Source: Pseudomonas protegens CHA0
GTDB taxonomy: Bacteria > Pseudomonadota > Gammaproteobacteria > Pseudomonadales > Pseudomonadaceae
Length of the DNA stretch: 64,000 bases
Assembly: GCF_000397205.1 (NCBI RefSeq)
Contig: NC_021237.1
Span: 745,001-809,000 of the forward strand
Reading direction: 5' to 3'
In this document: positions 1-9,342 of the stretch, piece after piece
Numbering within the stretch: position 1 is the first letter of the stretch
Layout of the letters: each line of letters begins with the position of its first letter
Notes under the pieces: generated by a model
What the model saw: the letters and a program-made list of their open reading frames with translations, nothing else
Told to the model about the DNA's origin: nothing
Databases searched by the model: none
Program-made: the position numbers and the translations under genes

Positions 1-120
1 GGAGATATAGGCCATGGTTTCCGGGTAGTTGAGCTTGAGGCCGCGGGCCAGTCGCCGCTCGGCCACCAGGCCGGCGGTGAAGATCAGCAGCTTGTCTTTT
101 TCGCGTGGGGTCAGATCCAT
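1..120 (-). CDS. ureA: urease subunit gamma, N-terminal part (cut by window edge)
   Basis: The first 40 codons of the small urease subunit are present; the gene runs leftward out of the window. The translation begins [17 protein letters not shown] and continues [16 protein letters not shown], the very conserved UreA amino terminus. Urease hydrolyses urea to ammonia and carbamate in the cytoplasm. The gene lies 57 bases downstream of ureD on the same strand, as in other pseudomonads, so both are probably on one transcript with the rest of the urease genes beyond the window. Identification is firm despite truncation. Confidence 0.95.
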   Translation of the reverse strand, partial: MDLTPREKDKLLIFTAGLVAERRLARGLKLNYPETMAYIS

Positions 121-177
121 CGTGGTCAATCCGTTGTCAGGCAGTAGAAAAAGGTGCAGTGGAAAAGGGCATGCGGG

Positions 178-1017
178 TCAGGTGTTCCAGATTCTGGGTG
201 GCCTGGCTTCGCGGCCCAGCAGCGCCGGGCGCAGCAGGCGCCACAGCTCGATCAGCCAGGCCCGGGCCTGCAGAGCTTCGCTGGCCAGGCAGCGGGCCAC
301 CAGCAGGCCCGGCAGTTGGCTCAGGTCGCCGCGTACCGGGTGTGCCAGGGCGCGACAGCGTTCCAGCAGTTCGCTGTCGATTTCACCGGTCACCAGCAAG
401 GTGGCGAACACCGGCTGGCCATCCAGGCCGATGGGGGAATCCAGCAGGCCGTCGCCACCGCCGATGCGCTGGCGTTCATGCCACAGCGGCCGGCCGTCGC
501 GGTACAGGTCCAGGTGGGCCTGGAAATGGCCCTGCTCGAACCGCTCGCCACTGGCCGGGCGCCCCAGGGCAATGATGTCCCAGTAGAACAGCCGGGCATC
601 GCCCTGCAATTCGATGCGGGTCGTGAGCTCGGCCTGGGCAGCGCTGAAGACGATGGTTTCCTGGGGCAGCCACTCCAGGGTCGCGCCCGGCGCTACCTGC
701 AGGTTCAGGGCCTGGCTGGCCGGGCCGGTGGCGCGATACCACTTGGCCGCCCCGGGGCTGGTCAACTGGGCCCAGGCACCGCTGTCGACCCGGGCGCTGA
801 TGGCCAGCCGATCACCGCCGGCAATGCCGCCGGGCGGGTGGACGATGATGTGCTGGCAAACCTCGGGGCCTTCGGCATACAGGTGCTTCTGCACCCGCAG
901 CGGGCCCAGGTGGCGGCGCAGCACCGGGCGCGTGGTGGCGCCGCAACGGGCATAGGCCAGCTCCAGTTCGGCGTGCCAGCTGGGAGTGAACAGGGCGGTG
1001 GCGGCAGGTAGGTTCAT
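178..1017 (-). CDS. ureD: urease accessory protein UreD
   Basis: This is a 279-residue protein of the UreD/UreH family, a cytoplasmic scaffold that binds apo-urease and, with UreF and UreG, helps insert nickel into the active site. The family hallmark [12 protein letters not shown] is seen near residue 60. The length is normal for the family. The start at ATG 1017 follows an AGGAGG-like Shine-Dalgarno. It sits between urtE and ureA, all on the minus strand, so the urea importer, its maturation factor and the enzyme are arranged in one direction, consistent with co-expression under nitrogen limitation. Confidence 0.95.
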   Translation of the reverse strand: MNLPAATALFTPSWHAELELAYARCGATTRPVLRRHLGPLRVQKHLYAEGPEVCQHIIVHPPGGIAGGDRLAISARVDSGAWAQLTSPGAAKWYRATGPASQALNLQVAPGATLEWLPQETIVFSAAQAELTTRIELQGDARLFYWDIIALGRPASGERFEQGHFQAHLDLYRDGRPLWHERQRIGGGDGLLDSPIGLDGQPVFATLLVTGEIDSELLERCRALAHPVRGDLSQLPGLLVARCLASEALQARAWLIELWRLLRPALLGREARPPRIWNT

Positions 1018-1047
1018 GCTGGGTCGTTATCGTTAGGAGGCTACAGA

Positions 1048-1746
1048 TTAGATCGTAACCAGGCCGCGTACACCCTCGGCCTGCATATTTTTGCCGCGGC
1101 CCTGCTGGATGATTTCCCCCCGGGACATCACCAGGTACTGGTCGGCCAGTTCGGCGGCAAAGTCGTAGAACTGCTCCACCAGCAGGATCGCCATGTCGCC
1201 CCGGGCCGCGAGCTTGCTGATCACCGCGCCGATCTCCTTGATCACCGAGGGCTGGATGCCTTCGGTGGGCTCATCGAGGATCAGCAGGCGCGGGCGGCTG
1301 GCCAGGGCCCGGCCGATGGCCAGTTGTTGCTGCTGGCCGCCGGAGAGATCGCCGCCACGGCGCTGCTTCATCTGCAACAGCACCGGGAACAGTTCGTAGA
1401 TGAAGGCCGGCACTTCCTTGGCCTGGGAGCCGGGGAAGCGGGACAGGCCCATCAGCAGGTTTTCCTCCACGGTCAGGCGGCCGAAGATTTCCCGGCCCTG
1501 GGGCACGTAGGCGATCCCGGCGTGGACGCGCTGATGGGGCTTGTAGCCGGTGATGCCCCGGCCCTCCCAGTTGACCGCGCCCTCCTTGGCCGGCAGCAGG
1601 CCCATCAGGCATTTGAGCAGGGTGGTCTTGCCCACGCCGTTGCGCCCCAGCAGGCAGGTGACTTCGCCAATCCGGGCTTCGAAGCTCAGGCCGCGCAGGA
1701 TGTGGCTACCGCCGTAGTATTGGTGCAGCTTGTCGACTTGGAGCAT
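1048..1746 (-). CDS. urtE: urea ABC transporter ATP-binding protein UrtE
   Basis: This 232-residue ATPase is of the LivF type and powers urea uptake with UrtD. Visible motifs are Walker A GRNGVGKTT near residue 35, the signature LSGGQQQQL near 134, and Walker B LLILDEP followed by TEGIQP, which is characteristic of UrtE-like proteins. It is the last gene of the urtABCDE set. It is separated from urtD by about 100 bases that hold a REPIN, unlike the overlapping junctions between urtB, urtC and urtD, so its expression level may differ. ureD follows 30 bases downstream. Confidence 0.95.
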   Translation of the reverse strand: MLQVDKLHQYYGGSHILRGLSFEARIGEVTCLLGRNGVGKTTLLKCLMGLLPAKEGAVNWEGRGITGYKPHQRVHAGIAYVPQGREIFGRLTVEENLLMGLSRFPGSQAKEVPAFIYELFPVLLQMKQRRGGDLSGGQQQQLAIGRALASRPRLLILDEPTEGIQPSVIKEIGAVISKLAARGDMAILLVEQFYDFAAELADQYLVMSRGEIIQQGRGKNMQAEGVRGLVTI

Positions 1747-1785
1747 GGTCGGGTACTCGAGTTTTGTGGGGATTGCGGGGCGGTC

Positions 1786-1846
1786 TTCGCTGGCCAGCCG
1801 GCTCCTGCGGGAGGGGTAGGAGCCGGCTTGCCGGCGAACGGCGGTT
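1786..1846. repeat. REPIN (paired REP palindromes) between urtD and urtE
   Basis: Two copies of the Pseudomonas REP core lie in inverted orientation: AGCCGGCTCCT at 1796-1806 and AGGAGCCGGCT at 1818-1828, the second continuing into TGCCGGCGAA. The element sits inside the urt operon, in the only wide gap between its genes. REPINs are non-autonomous elements mobilised by RAYT transposases; no RAYT gene is in this window. Confidence 0.8.
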
Positions 1847-1849
1847 GCG

Positions 1850-2706
<857 letters not shown>

Positions 2707-2710
<4 letters not shown>

Positions 2711-3786
2711 TGTTCACCTCGTTTGTTCAGCAGGCCGATCACGCCCTTGGGCAGGTACAGGGTCACGACGATGAACAGCGCACCGAGGAAGAACAGCCAG
2801 TATTCGGGAAAGGCCACGGTGAACCAGCTCTTCATGCCGTTGACCACACCGGCCCCCAGCAGTGGGCCGATCAGCGTGCCGCGCCCGCCCAGGGCGACCC
2901 ACACGGCGGCCTCGATGGAGTTGGTGGGGGACATTTCGCTGGGGTTGATGATGCCCACCTGGGGCACGTACAGGGCCCCGGCCAGGCCGCACAGCACGGC
3001 GCTCAGGACCCAGACGAAAAGCTTGAAGCCGCGCGGGTCGTAGCCGCAGAACATCAGGCGGTTTTCGGCGTCGCGCAGGGCCGTCAGCACCCGGCCGAAC
3101 TTGCTCCGGGCCAGGCGCCAGCCCAGGTACAGGCTGCCCACCAGCAGCGCCACCGTGGCCAGGAACAGCACCGCCCGAGTGCCCGGTTCGGTGATGCCGA
3201 AGCCCAGGATGCTGCGGAAGTTGGTAAAGCCGTTGTTGCCGCCAAAGCCGGTCTCGTTGCGAAAGAACAGCAGCATCCCGGCGAAGGTCAGGGCCTGGGT
3301 CATGATCGAGAAGTACACGCCCTTGATCCGCGAGCGGAAGGCGAAGAAGCCGAACACCAGGGCCAGCAGCCCCGGGGCCAGCACCACCAGGCACAAGGCC
3401 CAGAGGAAATGCTCGGTGCCGGCCCAGTACCAGGGCAGTTCGCTCCAGGAAAGGAAGGTCATGAAGGCCGGCAGGCCATCCCCGGCGGCCTGGCGCATCA
3501 GGTACATGCCCATGGCGTAGCCGCCCAGGGCGAAGAACAGGCCGTGGCCCAGGGACAGCAGCCCGGCGTAGCCCCAGACCAGGTCCAGGGCCAGGGCGAC
3601 GATGGCGTAGCAGAGGATCTTGCCCACCAGGGTCAGGGTGTAGGCCGAGACCTGCAGCGGGTGGTCCGCCGGTAGCAGCGACAGCAGCGGCAGGGCCAGC
3701 AGCACCAGGAGCAGCAACGCCCCGACGGTGATCGTGACCCTGGGCCCGGCTTTCTGGGTGGCGGTAATGAGCAGTGGTTGATTCAT
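2707..3786 (-). CDS. urtC: urea ABC transporter permease UrtC
   Basis: This is a 359-residue inner-membrane permease of the LivM family, one of the two channel subunits for urea. A first membrane segment lies at about residues 18-38 and several more follow; the sequences VWGYAGLLSLGHGLFFALGG and WVALGGRGTLIGPLLGA are the LivM-type motifs. The start ATG 3786 overlaps the urtB stop by one base (TGATG), so translation is coupled. An apparent upstream extension in the same frame is only the shadow of urtB. The stop overlaps the urtD start. Confidence 0.95.
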
Positions 3787-5288
3787 CAGTCGATCACCCG
3801 TCCTTTCAGTGCGAAGAGTCCCTGCGGGCGTTTCTGGATAAACAGAATGATCAGCGCAAGGATCAGGATCTTGCCGAGCACGGCGCCGATCTGCGGTTCG
3901 AGGATCTTGTTCGCCACCCCCAGGCCGAAGGCCGCCAGCACGCTGCCGGCCAGTTGCCCGACCCCGCCGAGGACCACCACCAGGAACGAGTCGATGATGT
4001 AGCTCTGGCCCAGGTCCGGGCCGACGTTGCCGATCTGGCTCAGGGCCACGCCGCCCAGGCCCGCAATGCCCGAGCCGAGGCCGAAGGCGAGCATGTCCAC
4101 GCGCCCGGTGGGCACGCCGCAGCAGGCGGCCATGTTGCGGTTCTGGGTCACCGCGCGCACGTTCAGGCCCAGGCGGGTCTTGTTCAGCAGCAGCCAGGTG
4201 AGCACCACGACAAACAGCGCGAAGGCGATGATCACGATGCGGTTGTAGGGCAGTACCAGGTTGGGCAGCACCTGGATGCCGCCGGACAGCCAGGCCGGGT
4301 TCGCCACTTCGACGTTCTGCGCGCCGAACAGCAGGCGCACCAGCTGGATCAGCATCAGGCTGATGCCCCAGGTGGCCAGCAGGGTTTCCAGGGGCCGGCC
4401 GTAGAGGTGGCGGATCACCATGCGCTCCAGGGCCATGCCGATCCCGGCGGTGACGAAAAACGCCACCGGCAGCGCCAGCAGTGGGTAGTACTCGATGGCT
4501 TGCGGGGCGTAGCGCTGGAACAGCAACTGCACCACATAGGTGGCGTAGGCGCCGAGCATCAGCATCTCGCCGTGGGCCATGTTGATCACCCCCAGCAGGC
4601 CGAAGGTGATGGCCAGCCCCAGGGCCGCCAGCAGCAGGATCGAACCCAGGGACAGGCCGCTGAAGGCCTGGCCCAGCACTTCGCCCACCAGCAGCTTGCG
4701 CTTGACCTGGGCCAGGCTGGTTTCGGCCGCGGTGCGTACCGCGGCATCGGCTTCGACCCCGGGTTCGAGCAGGCCTTCGAGGCGGGTACGGGCCAGCGGG
4801 TCGCCGGTTTCCCCCAGCAGGCGCACGGCGGCCAGGCGCACCGCCGGGTCGCTGTCCACCAGTTGCAGGTTGGCCAGGGCCAGGCTCAGGGCATCGTGCA
4901 CGTCCGGGGCTTGCTCGGCGGCCAGTCGGGCATCGAGGAATTTCAGTTGCGCCGGCTTGGCGCTTTTCTGCAGTTGGCGGGCGGCGGCCAGACGGCTGTT
5001 GGCGTCGCTGGCGAGCAACTGGTGGCTGGCCAGGGCGCTGTCGATCAGGCCCCGCAGACGGTTGTTCAGGCGCAGGGTTCTGCTTTCGCCGGCGATGTTC
5101 AACTGGCCCTGCTGCAGGGCGTTGAGCAGTTCCAGGCGCGCCGGGTCGGGCTGCGCGGCCCAGGTTTCCAGGAGCCGGGCCTGCTCGCCGGAGTTGCCGG
5201 CGACGAAGTCTTCGGCATCCCCGGCCTGGGCCGTCCATGGCAGTAACAGCAGGCCGGCGAGGATCAAACGGTAGAGGGCAGTGGGCAT
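3786..5288 (-). CDS. urtB: urea ABC transporter permease UrtB
   Basis: This is a 500-residue permease of the LivH family with the long amino-terminal extension typical of UrtB. Residues 1-21 form a signal-like segment, followed by roughly 200 residues with HEAT-like helices (the ladder DSDPAVRLAAVRLLGE). The membrane domain then runs from about 205 to the end, with GVINMAHGEMLMLGAYATY, a LivH hallmark. I start at ATG 5288 because the protein then begins with a clean export-type sequence; the in-frame extension upstream runs through a REPIN and is not credible. Confidence 0.94.
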   Translation of the reverse strand: MPTALYRLILAGLLLLPWTAQAGDAEDFVAGNSGEQARLLETWAAQPDPARLELLNALQQGQLNIAGESRTLRLNNRLRGLIDSALASHQLLASDANSRLAAARQLQKSAKPAQLKFLDARLAAEQAPDVHDALSLALANLQLVDSDPAVRLAAVRLLGETGDPLARTRLEGLLEPGVEADAAVRTAAETSLAQVKRKLLVGEVLGQAFSGLSLGSILLLAALGLAITFGLLGVINMAHGEMLMLGAYATYVVQLLFQRYAPQAIEYYPLLALPVAFFVTAGIGMALERMVIRHLYGRPLETLLATWGISLMLIQLVRLLFGAQNVEVANPAWLSGGIQVLPNLVLPYNRIVIIAFALFVVVLTWLLLNKTRLGLNVRAVTQNRNMAACCGVPTGRVDMLAFGLGSGIAGLGGVALSQIGNVGPDLGQSYIIDSFLVVVLGGVGQLAGSVLAAFGLGVANKILEPQIGAVLGKILILALIILFIQKRPQGLFALKGRVID

Positions 5289-5319
5289 ATCGGTGTCCTT
5301 GAAAGCGCCCGGATAACCT

Positions 5320-5414
5320 GTAGGAGCGAGCTTGCTCGCGATCCGCGCAGCGGCCAGCCGGGCGGTTTTCGTTGGAGGTCCTGCGGACCTCGTCGCGAGC
5401 AAGCTCGCTCCTAC
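5320..5414. repeat. REPIN between urtA and urtB
   Basis: The left copy GTAGGAGCGAGCTTGCTCGCG starts at 5320 and its inverted partner CGCGAGCAAGCTCGCTCCTAC ends at 5414, with about 50 bases between. This is the second REPIN inside the urt operon. It is of the GAGCGAGCTTGCTCGC subtype, different from the CCGGCAAGCCGGC subtype at 1786-1846. It could act as an mRNA-stabilising barrier downstream of urtA, whose binding protein is usually needed in excess. Confidence 0.85.
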
Positions 5415-5435
5415 GGGGAAGGCGTCAGGTTCGGA

Positions 5436-6701
5436 TCAGTTGCTCTTGACCGCGTAGTCCGGCTTCTTGTCGTTGCCCGGGATGAACGGGCTCCAGGGCT
5501 GGGCGCGGATCGGGCCGTCGGTCTGCCAGACCACGTTGAACTGACCGTCGGGCTGGATCTCGCCGATCATCACCGGCTTGTGCAGATGGTGATTGGTCTT
5601 GTCCATGGTCAGGGTGTAGCCCGAAGGGGCGGCGAAGGTCTGCCCGGCCAGGGCCTCGCGAACCTTGTCGACATCGGTGGACTTGGCTTTCTCCACCGCC
5701 TGGGCCCACATGTGGATGCCGACGTAGGTGGCTTCCATCGGGTCGTTGGTCACCGCCTTGTCCGCGCCCGGCAGGTTCTTGGCCTTGGCGTAGGCCTTCC
5801 AGGCGGCGACGAACTTCTGGTTCACCGGGTTATCCACCGACTCGAAGTAGTTCCAGGCCGCGAGGTTGCCCACCAGGGGCTTGGTGTCGATGCCGCGCAG
5901 TTCTTCCTCGCCCACCGAGAAGGCCACCACCGGCACGTCGGTGGCTTTCAGGCCCTGGTTGGCCAGTTCCTTGTAGAAGGGCACGTTGGAGTCACCGTTG
6001 ACCGTGGAGATCACCGCAGTCTTGCCACCGGCGGAGAACTTCTTGATGTTGGCGACGATGGTTTGATAGTCGCTGTGGCCGAACGGGGTGTAGACCTCTT
6101 CGATGTCCTTGTCGGCCACGCCCTTGGAGTGCAGGAACGAACGCAGGATCTTGTTGGTGGTGCGCGGGTAGACGTAGTCGGTGCCCAGGAGGAAGAAGCG
6201 CTTGGCGCTGCCGCCGTCCTCGCTCATCAGGTATTCCACCGCCGGGATCGCCTGCTGGTTCGGCGCGGCGCCGGTGTAGAAGACGTTGGGCGACATCTCT
6301 TCGCCTTCGTACTGCACCGGGTAGAACAGCAGGCCGTTGAGCTCCTCGAACACCGGCAGCACCGACTTGCGCGACACCGAGGTCCAGCAGCCGAATACCA
6401 CCGCCACCTTGTCCTGGGTCAGCAACTGGCGGCCCTTCTCGGCGAACAGCGGCCAGTTCGAGGCCGGGTCCACCACCACCGGCTCCAGCAGCTTGCCGTT
6501 GACCCCGCCCTTGGCGTTGATTTCGTCGATGGTCATCAGCGCCATGTCCTTGAGGGACGTTTCGGAGATCGCCATGGTGCCCGACAGCGAGTGCAGGATC
6601 CCCACCTTGATGGTTTCGGCGGCCTGGACGGTCCAGGTCATGCCCATCGCGGCAATGCTTGCCGTGAGAGTGAAAGCCTTGAGCAAACTACGACGCTTCA
6701 T
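5436..6701 (-). CDS. urtA: urea ABC transporter substrate-binding protein UrtA
   Basis: This is a 421-residue periplasmic urea-binding protein, first gene of the urtABCDE operon. The start at ATG 6701 gives MKRRSLLKAFTLTASIAAMG and a signal peptide ending in VQA, with mature protein from AETIKVGILHSLSGTMA, the conserved UrtA amino terminus. The RR at residues 3-4 precedes a hydrophobic stretch, so Tat or Sec export are both possible. Other family motifs are VVFGCWTSVSRKSVLPVFE and LFYPVQYEGEE. A sigma-54-type promoter lies about 65-80 bases upstream, which fits NtrC control. Confidence 0.96.
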   Translation of the reverse strand: MKRRSLLKAFTLTASIAAMGMTWTVQAAETIKVGILHSLSGTMAISETSLKDMALMTIDEINAKGGVNGKLLEPVVVDPASNWPLFAEKGRQLLTQDKVAVVFGCWTSVSRKSVLPVFEELNGLLFYPVQYEGEEMSPNVFYTGAAPNQQAIPAVEYLMSEDGGSAKRFFLLGTDYVYPRTTNKILRSFLHSKGVADKDIEEVYTPFGHSDYQTIVANIKKFSAGGKTAVISTVNGDSNVPFYKELANQGLKATDVPVVAFSVGEEELRGIDTKPLVGNLAAWNYFESVDNPVNQKFVAAWKAYAKAKNLPGADKAVTNDPMEATYVGIHMWAQAVEKAKSTDVDKVREALAGQTFAAPSGYTLTMDKTNHHLHKPVMIGEIQPDGQFNVVWQTDGPIRAQPWSPFIPGNDKKPDYAVKSN

Positions 6702-6764
6702 TGTGCGATCTCCATGAACTCTTGATTTTTCAGGTGGTAGATGCGGACTGCTGAAGGGCTGTTT

Positions 6765-6781
6765 TGCAAGGGGTGTGCCGA
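6765..6781 (-). promoter_or_regulatory. sigma-54 (RpoN) promoter for urtABCDE
   Basis: Read on the minus strand the site is CGGCACA-CCCC-TTGCA, against the RpoN consensus TGGCACG-N4-TTGCW. The invariant GG (6778-6779) and GC (6766-6767) are separated by exactly ten bases. It is correctly oriented, with the predicted transcript start about 50 bases before the urtA ATG. Between 6855 and 6895 there are repeated GCACC half-sites on the minus strand that resemble half of an NtrC site, but I see no complete dyad there. Confidence 0.72.
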
Positions 6782-6926
6782 GTCGGCGCAAGGCATGAAA
6801 ACGTCGCTTTAACGGCGCGGGCGGGGGAGGTGATGCCCCAAGACGAGGCTTGGGCAAGGGGCTGGTGCGTCGGGGTGCGTCATTGTGGTGCTGCCGCTTG
6901 GCGGCAGCCGTGGCCTGGGGGTGGCT

Positions 6927-7226
6927 TCAGTTCACGCCCGGGAAGGAATCGACATATTTGATGGTGAAGTCGGGAAAGGAGTCGACGATCTGGATCTTGT
7001 AGTCGGGAAAACTGTTGACGATTTTCCACTTGCCCGGCGCGTCGGCAAAGGAGTTGACCTGCTTCACCTTCAGGTCGGGGAAGGAGTTCACCACCTTGAC
7101 CTTGTAGTCGGGGAAGCTGTTGACGATCTGGATGTTGCCGTAGATTTTCGAGACGTCGACCGAGGTGTCGGCCACGGCGCCAAGGGAGGTGCCGAGCAGC
7201 AAGGCCAGGAGCGCGGTTCTGAACAT
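6927..7226 (-). CDS. small exported protein made of NSFPD repeats, function unknown
   Basis: This 99-residue protein has a signal peptide (MFRTALLALLLGTSLGAVA) and a mature part that is almost entirely six imperfect repeats of about 11 residues. The consensus is [VI]-[ND]-S-F-P-D-[YLF]-x-[VI]-[KQ]-x. The third copy has FADAPGKWK instead of FPDYKVK. Alternating polar and hydrophobic residues suggest stacked beta strands. I choose ATG 7226 rather than ATG 7235 because AGGA sits 8 bases before it but only 1 base before the other. It stands alone between urtA and the metal-uptake operon. I do not recognise the family and assign no function. Confidence 0.82.
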   Translation of the reverse strand: MFRTALLALLLGTSLGAVADTSVDVSKIYGNIQIVNSFPDYKVKVVNSFPDLKVKQVNSFADAPGKWKIVNSFPDYKIQIVDSFPDFTIKYVDSFPGVN

Positions 7227-7279
7227 GAGACTCATCCTGAGAGATCCAAGCGCGCGATCTTAAAGCAAGGGCGACGATT

Positions 7280-7363
7280 GTAGGAGCTGGCTGGCCAGCG
7301 AAGAGGCCTTCGAACCTTGCACAAGGCTCACGAGCGCCTTCGCCGGCAAGCCGGCTCCTACAG
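7280..7363. repeat. REPIN between the NSFPD-repeat gene and the ABC permease
   Basis: TGTAGGAGCTGGCTGGCCAGCGAA begins at 7279 and TTCGCCGGCAAGCCGGCTCC followed by TACA ends at 7362, giving an inverted pair of REP cores. The left half is a diverged copy. It lies downstream of the permease gene, upstream of the repeat-protein gene, and could limit read-through between them. Confidence 0.75.
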
Positions 7364-7375
7364 AGGCGGGCACAG

Positions 7376-8386
7376 TCAGCGGCGGCGCATCAGGCCGATG
7401 AAGAACACCCCGCCGATGGCCGCGGTGGCCACGCCGATGGGCAGGTCCTCGGGGGCGATCAGGGTGCGCGCAGCCACATCCACCCAGACCAGGAACAGGC
7501 TACCCAGCAGTACGCACACCGGCAGCAGCCGGCGGTGTTCGGCGCCCACCAGGCGCCGGGCAATGTGCGGCACCATCAGCCCGACAAAACCGATGGAGCC
7601 GCTGATGGACACCAGCACTCCGGTCATCAGCGAGGCAATCAGGAACACCTTCAGGCGCACATTGCGCGCGTTCAGGCCCAGGGTCACGGCGGTCTGCTCG
7701 CCGGCCATCAGGGCGTTCAGCGGGCGCGCCATGCCCAGCAGCAACACCAGCCCCAGCAGCACGCTGGCGGCGGGGATCGCCAGCAGTTCCCAGCGCGCCA
7801 GGCCCAGGCCGCCGAGCATCCAGAACATCACTGCGGAGCTGGCGCGGTGGTCGCCCATGAACAGCAGCAGGTTGGCCGCGGCCATCATCACGAACGACAC
7901 CGCCACCCCGCACAGCAACAGCCGGTCGCTGTCGAGGCGGCCGTTGCGGGCGGCGATCCCCAGCACCAGCGCCATGCTCAGCAGGGCGCCGACAAAGGCC
8001 GCCAGGGGCAGGGTCAAAAGCCCGATGACCTGGCCCAGGTGCAGCACCACGATCACCGCGCCGAGGGTGGCGCCGGAGGTCACCCCCAGCAGGTGCGGGT
8101 CGGCCAGCGGGTTGCGGGTCACCGCCTGCAGCACCGCGCCGATCAGTGCCAGCCCGGCACCCACCAGGGCCCCCAGGAGCATGCGCGGCACGCGGATCAG
8201 CCAGACGATGTGCTCCTGGCCCGGGCTCCAGTCCACAACGCCCAGGCCCAGGGCCTTGTGCAACAGAATGCGCCCCACCACCTCCACCGGCACCCGCGCC
8301 GGGCCAAAGCCCAGGGACACCACGCAGGACGCCAGCAGCAGGGCGCCCAGGGCCATCAACAGTGCGGCATAGCGGGGACTGGTCAT
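7376..8386 (-). CDS. FecCD-family ABC transporter permease (probable zinc/metallophore uptake)
   Basis: This is a 336-residue inner-membrane protein with about ten hydrophobic segments, of the BtuC/FecCD family that imports metal chelates or cobalamin. Family motifs include RVPRMLLGALVGAGLALIG, GVTSGATLGA and a carboxy-terminal GLMVPHIARRLVG. The start ATG 8386 overlaps the stop of the binding-protein gene (ATGA). It is the last gene of a receptor, ATPase, binding protein, permease operon. The order and the position beside cob genes match what I recall of PA2911-PA2914 in P. aeruginosa. The family alone cannot identify the substrate. Confidence 0.9.
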   Translation of the reverse strand: MTSPRYAALLMALGALLLASCVVSLGFGPARVPVEVVGRILLHKALGLGVVDWSPGQEHIVWLIRVPRMLLGALVGAGLALIGAVLQAVTRNPLADPHLLGVTSGATLGAVIVVLHLGQVIGLLTLPLAAFVGALLSMALVLGIAARNGRLDSDRLLLCGVAVSFVMMAAANLLLFMGDHRASSAVMFWMLGGLGLARWELLAIPAASVLLGLVLLLGMARPLNALMAGEQTAVTLGLNARNVRLKVFLIASLMTGVLVSISGSIGFVGLMVPHIARRLVGAEHRRLLPVCVLLGSLFLVWVDVAARTLIAPEDLPIGVATAAIGGVFFIGLMRRR

Positions 8387-9342
8387 TCGCCGTGGAAACC
8401 CTTGGCCAGGGTTTCCACCGCCAGCACGTTGTCGATGCCCGGCGTGGCCTGCACATAGGGGATGACGATGAAGCGCTGGTTCTTGATCGCATCGACTCCT
8501 TGCAGGGCCTTGTTGTTCAGCAGGAACTGCTGCTTCTGCTCGGCGCTGACTTCGCTGTAGTCGACGATCACGATCACCTGCGGGTTGCGCTCGACCACGG
8601 TTTCCCAGTTGACCCGGGTCCAGCTGGCGTCGACGTCATCGAGGATATTGCGCCCGCCGGCCGCGTCGATCAGGGCCTGGGGCATGCCCAGGCGGCCCGA
8701 GGTCATGGCCCGGTCTTCGCCGCTGTCATAGAGGAATACCCGCGGCTTGTCCCTGGGCAGGTCCTTCTGTACCTGGGCCACCTGCTCCTGCATCCGGGCG
8801 ATCAGGGCGTTGGCGCGATCCTGCACGTCGAAGATCCGCCCGAGGTTACGCAGGTCGGTGTAGGTGTCCTCGAGGCTGGCGGCCGGGCGCTTCATCACGA
8901 AGGCGCAGGACTCGGTCAGCTCGTAGACGTTGATCCCCAGCGGCGCCAGGGTCTGGGGCGTGAGGTCGCCGCCCACGCGCATGCCGTAGTCCCAGCCGGC
9001 GAAAAAGAAGTCGACGTTGGCATTGAGCAGGGTTTCCACCGACGGGTACTTGGCCGCCAGTTCCGGCAGGCCGTCGAGCAGGGCGCTCATCTGCGGGGTC
9101 ACGGCCTTCCAGCCGCTGATCCCGCTGTAGCCCACCATGCGTGGCTTGAGCCCCAGGGCGAGCATCATCTGGGTCATGTTGATGTCATGGCTGAGGGCGT
9201 GTTTCGGCGCTTGCTTGAAGGTCACTTCGCGGTTGCAGCTGGTGATGGTCAGCGGGTAATGGGTGGCCTCGGCGAAGGCCTGGGCGGCCCCCAGAGACAG
9301 GGCCAGGAGCAGGCTGGAGCGAAGCAGGGAGCGCAAGGTCAT
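8383..9342 (-). CDS. periplasmic metal-chelate binding protein of the ABC importer
   Basis: This 319-residue periplasmic protein has a signal peptide ending at AQAFA near residue 23, and a BtuF/FepB-like fold (PBP2 class III): TITSCNREVTFKQAPKHALS opens the first lobe, PSVETLLNANVDFFFAG and VERNPQVIVIVDYSEV are the typical lobe signatures. It would deliver its ligand from the TonB receptor to the permease. Both ends overlap neighbours by ATGA (upstream ATPase, downstream permease), indicating tight coupling. Ligand unknown; the Zur-like operator upstream of the operon favours a zinc-related substrate over ferric siderophore or B12. Confidence 0.88.
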   Translation of the reverse strand: MTLRSLLRSSLLLALSLGAAQAFAEATHYPLTITSCNREVTFKQAPKHALSHDINMTQMMLALGLKPRMVGYSGISGWKAVTPQMSALLDGLPELAAKYPSVETLLNANVDFFFAGWDYGMRVGGDLTPQTLAPLGINVYELTESCAFVMKRPAASLEDTYTDLRNLGRIFDVQDRANALIARMQEQVAQVQKDLPRDKPRVFLYDSGEDRAMTSGRLGMPQALIDAAGGRNILDDVDASWTRVNWETVVERNPQVIVIVDYSEVSAEQKQQFLLNNKALQGVDAIKNQRFIVIPYVQATPGIDNVLAVETLAKGFHGE

